Below are positions 61,857 through 64,000 of a stretch of DNA of 64,000 nucleotides, piece after piece. This DNA is from an uncultured Eubacterium sp. (GTDB lineage: Bacteria; Bacillota; Clostridia; Lachnospirales; Lachnospiraceae), in NCBI GenBank assembly GCA_945939115.1, contig CAMEVC010000003.1:62001-126000 (forward strand), given 5' to 3'. Positions within the stretch are counted from its first letter, which is position 1. Every line of letters begins with the position of its first letter. The notes below the pieces were generated by a model. It was not told the DNA's origin. It saw only the letters and a list, made by a program, of their open reading frames with translations, and did no database searches. The translations under genes were made by a program, and so were the position numbers.

Positions 61857-62621
61857 ATGTTAAAGTTAATGAAATATGAATTAAGAAAAAATGTTTTATC
61901 AATTGGTATTGTTGCAGGAATCATATGTGCTCTTCAGGCATTATTCATGGGCTTCTGCATCGCTAAAAATGCCAACTACACTGCTGTCTTCATGGTGCTT
62001 CTGGTTATTGCTGCATCTTTCAGTTACTTTGTTGTGTTTATATTTGGCGTAGTATCATATAACAAGGAATTGGGAAGCAAGAGCAGTTATCTGATATTCA
62101 TGACACCAAACTCATCTCTTAGCATAATAATTTCAAAACTGCTGTACACTCTTATAATTGGCATCGGCATTGCAGCTATTTTTATTGGATTTGGGGCTCT
62201 CGATATATATATGTTCTGCGTAAACTTCGGCGAGTACGCAGATATGATTAAATTATACAAGGAAGTATTTGAGGCACTTGGCTTTAATATAAGCCAGATT
62301 ATAATAAACCTTATAGGAATGATTATTTCTTTCCTTATATCATTCTTCTTCATTATAACACTCTCTTACTTCTCAATAACGCTCTCTTCAACAGCACTTC
62401 AGAATAAGAGAATCAAAGGATTTATATCAGTTGTAGTTTTCTGCCTCCTCTCATTTGTAACAATGAAGATTGCAAATTTAATTCCGGAAATATACAGCAA
62501 TCCGGTAACATTCTCAGAGGAACTTATAGCATCACTTCCGTCAAACATATTCCAGCTTCTGGTTTCAGTTGGCTGTGTTTTTGGAAGCGCAGTCCTTCTC
62601 GATAAGAAAGTAAGCCTGTAA
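61857..62621 (+). CDS. ABC-2 type transporter permease
   Basis: 254 residues, six membrane helices, MLKLMKYELRKN at the start as in many ABC-2 permeases. With the ATPase and GntR protein it forms a self-regulated efflux or resistance-type unit; substrate unknown. Ends 30 bases before a terminator. Confidence 0.85.
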   Translation: MLKLMKYELRKNVLSIGIVAGIICALQALFMGFCIAKNANYTAVFMVLLVIAASFSYFVVFIFGVVSYNKELGSKSSYLIFMTPNSSLSIIISKLLYTLIIGIGIAAIFIGFGALDIYMFCVNFGEYADMIKLYKEVFEALGFNISQIIINLIGMIISFLISFFFIITLSYFSITLSSTALQNKRIKGFISVVVFCLLSFVTMKIANLIPEIYSNPVTFSEELIASLPSNIFQLLVSVGCVFGSAVLLDKKVSL

Positions 62622-62650
62622 TCGGGCTGCATATATGTCCGATTTATTCA

Positions 62651-62694
62651 AAAAGCGGCATTGTATACAGAAAAGTATACAGTGCCGCTTTTTT
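62651..62694 (+). terminator. Terminator of the GntR-ABC operon
   Basis: AAAAGCGGCA...GTATAC and GTATAC...TGCCGCTTTT arms, 6-base loop, T6 tail. Confidence 0.9.
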
Positions 62695-62715
62695 GAAGTT
62701 TAATATAATGTCTGA

Positions 62716-63167
62716 TTATAATTTACATAACTTAATTACCGCCGTATCTGCGTATGTCAACGGTTCATTATGCATAAAGAACACATTTCCATCAACGGGA
62801 GCGTAAAGTGTTTCCCATATCTGCCAGTTATAGTTAAGCGTTGTTGTATCATAAGGTCTTACCTTTCTTAACACAACATAGGTAAGTCCAAATTGTCTGG
62901 CTATATCCACACTGCTGTAATCACAGTCCATCATTCTTACATGAGGGATGAAATTTCCCTTTGGCAATTCTCCCCTCTTCTTCTAATTGCTTAAACTTCT
63001 TGAAGCTCAAAGCATACATACTGCCCTTCAAGCTCATCTCCATGAATACCTGTCACAATACTAATTCTTTTCATGTTATCGTTGGGATTATCCGGCAATA
63101 TACGATTTTTCTTTATTGTAAGCACTTCGTCAACAGGAAGACCTACAGAAGAAACTTCCTCTACCAT
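62716..63167 (-). pseudogene. AstE/M14-type hydrolase remnant
   Basis: From an ATG at 63165-63167 the frame reads VGLPVDEVLTIKKNRILP and then GIHGDELEGQYVCFEL, the zinc-binding HxxE region of succinylglutamate desuccinylase/aspartoacylase-type proteins, and stops at LQEV. A one-base shift restores KFKQLEEEGRIAKG, and a further shift leads to RMMDCDYSSVDIARQFGLTY and APVDGNVFFMHNEP, the C-terminal end of the family. The total is about 150 codons against some 320 in the family, so much of the middle is deleted. Broken by two frameshifts and a deletion. Confidence 0.8.
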
Positions 63168-63185
63168 ATGAATATAGTCCTTTCC

Positions 63186-63351
63186 CTATTCTTTTATACA
63201 GACCGTTAAAGAGATATCCTGAGTCTGTGTTCCTCCGCCAAGCATTATTCCCCGATTTATGGCGCATTCTGTCGCATCTCTCCCATCGTTTAATTTGATA
63301 TGGCTGTCCGTCACTATTGACATTACCCGTGTGCTCAATAAGCTTCTTCAT
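63186..63351 (-). pseudogene. Fragment upstream of the AstE remnant
   Basis: A good GGGAGGG site leads to ATG and MKKLIEHTGNVNSDGQPYQI; a one-base shift then gives a protein-like run, LNDGRDATECAINRGIMLGG.., ending at TAG (63186-63188). Out of frame the first reading carries on to 63130 as Arg/Ser-rich sequence that looks non-coding. Parent gene not recognised. Confidence 0.5.
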
Positions 63352-63382
63352 ATGTATCCCTCCCTTACAGTTGCACAATGTT

Positions 63383-63420
63383 AAAAAGGGCGTCCAGCAA
63401 TACTGCTGAACGCCCTTTTT
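63383..63420 (-). terminator. Terminator of the receiver-domain gene
   Basis: AAAAAGGGCG and CGCCCTTTTT arms with an inner CAGCA/CTGCTG stem; T5 on the minus strand (A5 on the plus) about 80 bases after the stop. Confidence 0.88.
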
Positions 63421-63501
63421 CATAATCATAAATATAAAATAACACTATGTTTTTCTTTGTCAAGAGAGGAATTAGCTTCTCTTTCTAAAAGAATGATAAA
63501 T

Positions 63502-64000
63502 CTACTCTTCGTCTTTTATATTTGTTCTCTCCGTCATGTTATGTATAATTTCCTTCAAAAGCAGCGGTAAAAATGGCTTGGTAATAAAATCGTCACACCC
63601 CAGTTCTCCATATTCAGTTGACGTGTCAAGAGTCTTATCAGCCGTCATCAGAACAACCGGAGTCTGATATTTCTTACGGATAAGTCGAAGCGTTTCCAGT
63701 CCATCCATTTCAGGCATATTGACATCCAGCAAAATCAAGTCGAAAGTCTGCTGTTCAATAATTTCCAATGCCTGTTTTCCGCTACTGGCAGGGATTATTT
63801 CATACATTGGTTCTTCCTTCATGATATGCGCAATAATCCTGTTATTCATAGCCTCATCATCTACAGCCAGAATTCTCTTATGAGTGAATTCTTCCTGTTT
63901 TAGTTTATAATCCATATCTTCATCAATCATTTGAAGCATTATATCTGCAACTTCAGGGTCAAACTGTGTTCCTCTTCCCTTTACAATCTCATTCCTTACA
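63502..64000 (-). CDS. C-terminal end of a multidomain signalling protein with receiver domain (partial)
   Basis: The frame is open to the right edge. It begins with GRGTQFDPEVADIMLQMIDED, like the end of HD-type phosphohydrolase domains (GRGTHFDP motif), then a receiver domain: AVDDEAMNN acid pocket, LILLDVNMPEMDG phosphoacceptor and FITKPF lysine. The first in-window Met (63939) is therefore internal, not the start. Likely a cyclic-di-GMP or related signalling protein; the identity of the first domain needs the missing part. Confidence 0.8.
   Translation of the reverse strand, partial: VRNEIVKGRGTQFDPEVADIMLQMIDEDMDYKLKQEEFTHKRILAVDDEAMNNRIIAHIMKEEPMYEIIPASSGKQALEIIEQQTFDLILLDVNMPEMDGLETLRLIRKKYQTPVVLMTADKTLDTSTEYGELGCDDFITKPFLPLLLKEIIHNMTERTNIKDEE

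Overview
The window looks like chromosome of an anaerobic, low-GC Gram-positive bacterium, most probably a Lachnospiraceae-type Clostridia. The grounds are oxygen-independent enzymes (NrdG, the pyruvate formate-lyase activase, HemZ), a T-box in front of a ThrS that lacks the TGS domain, an infC-rpmI-rplT operon with a Firmicutes-type attenuator, and cellobiose and pectin-related genes. The genus cannot be fixed from the sequence alone. No rRNA, tRNA or CRISPR array was found.

Region 1 (1-9,000, all minus strand) is accessory DNA. It holds the 5' part of a VirD4/TraG coupling protein, a ClpP-like protease and small regulators, which points to an integrative conjugative element running off the left edge. 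Next comes a compact phospho-signalling cassette: an HTH regulator, an FHA protein and two tandem membrane-anchored Ser/Thr kinases, closed by a terminator. Upstream of the cassette lie a small membrane protein and what looks like a decayed PIN/NYN-type nuclease gene split into three frames.

Region 2 (9,100-31,000) is mostly core genome: hemZ, an MBL-fold hydrolase, rel and a sugar isomerase in one operon; a YetA/PcRGLX-like carbohydrate protein divergent from nrdG-dut; a trigger-factor-like lipoprotein; infC-rpmI-rplT with its leader; DegV; a second, unusual RelA/SpoT-domain protein paired with a lone receiver protein; a DtxR regulator; a CAP-domain lipoprotein; pflA; an SUV3-like helicase; and thrS with its T-box.

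Region 3 (31,200-46,300) carries a DUF4143 ATPase behind two palindromes, a self-contained fructose PTS operon (fruK-fruA-HPr-EI), a RibU-like vitamin transporter with a MarR-like regulator, and a long run of a YhaO/YhaN-like nuclease-ATPase pair, an NhaC antiporter, an EamA transporter and a secreted nuclease.

Region 4 (46,300-56,000) is for sugar use: galactose mutarotase, then a cellobiose/cellodextrin locus with a LacI-type regulator and ABC importer facing a GH94 phosphorylase and GH1 beta-glucosidase. The same 15-base operator lies before both arms. A 17-base palindrome before this locus is nearly identical to one before the fructose operon, suggesting a shared regulator.

Region 5 (55,900-64,000) has an OLD-family ATPase/TOPRIM protein overlapping a DUF975-CmpB membrane protein, three small membrane or secreted proteins, a YtrA-type GntR/ABC-2 operon with a clear self-operator, remnants of an AstE/M14-type gene, and the end of a receiver-domain protein running off the right edge.
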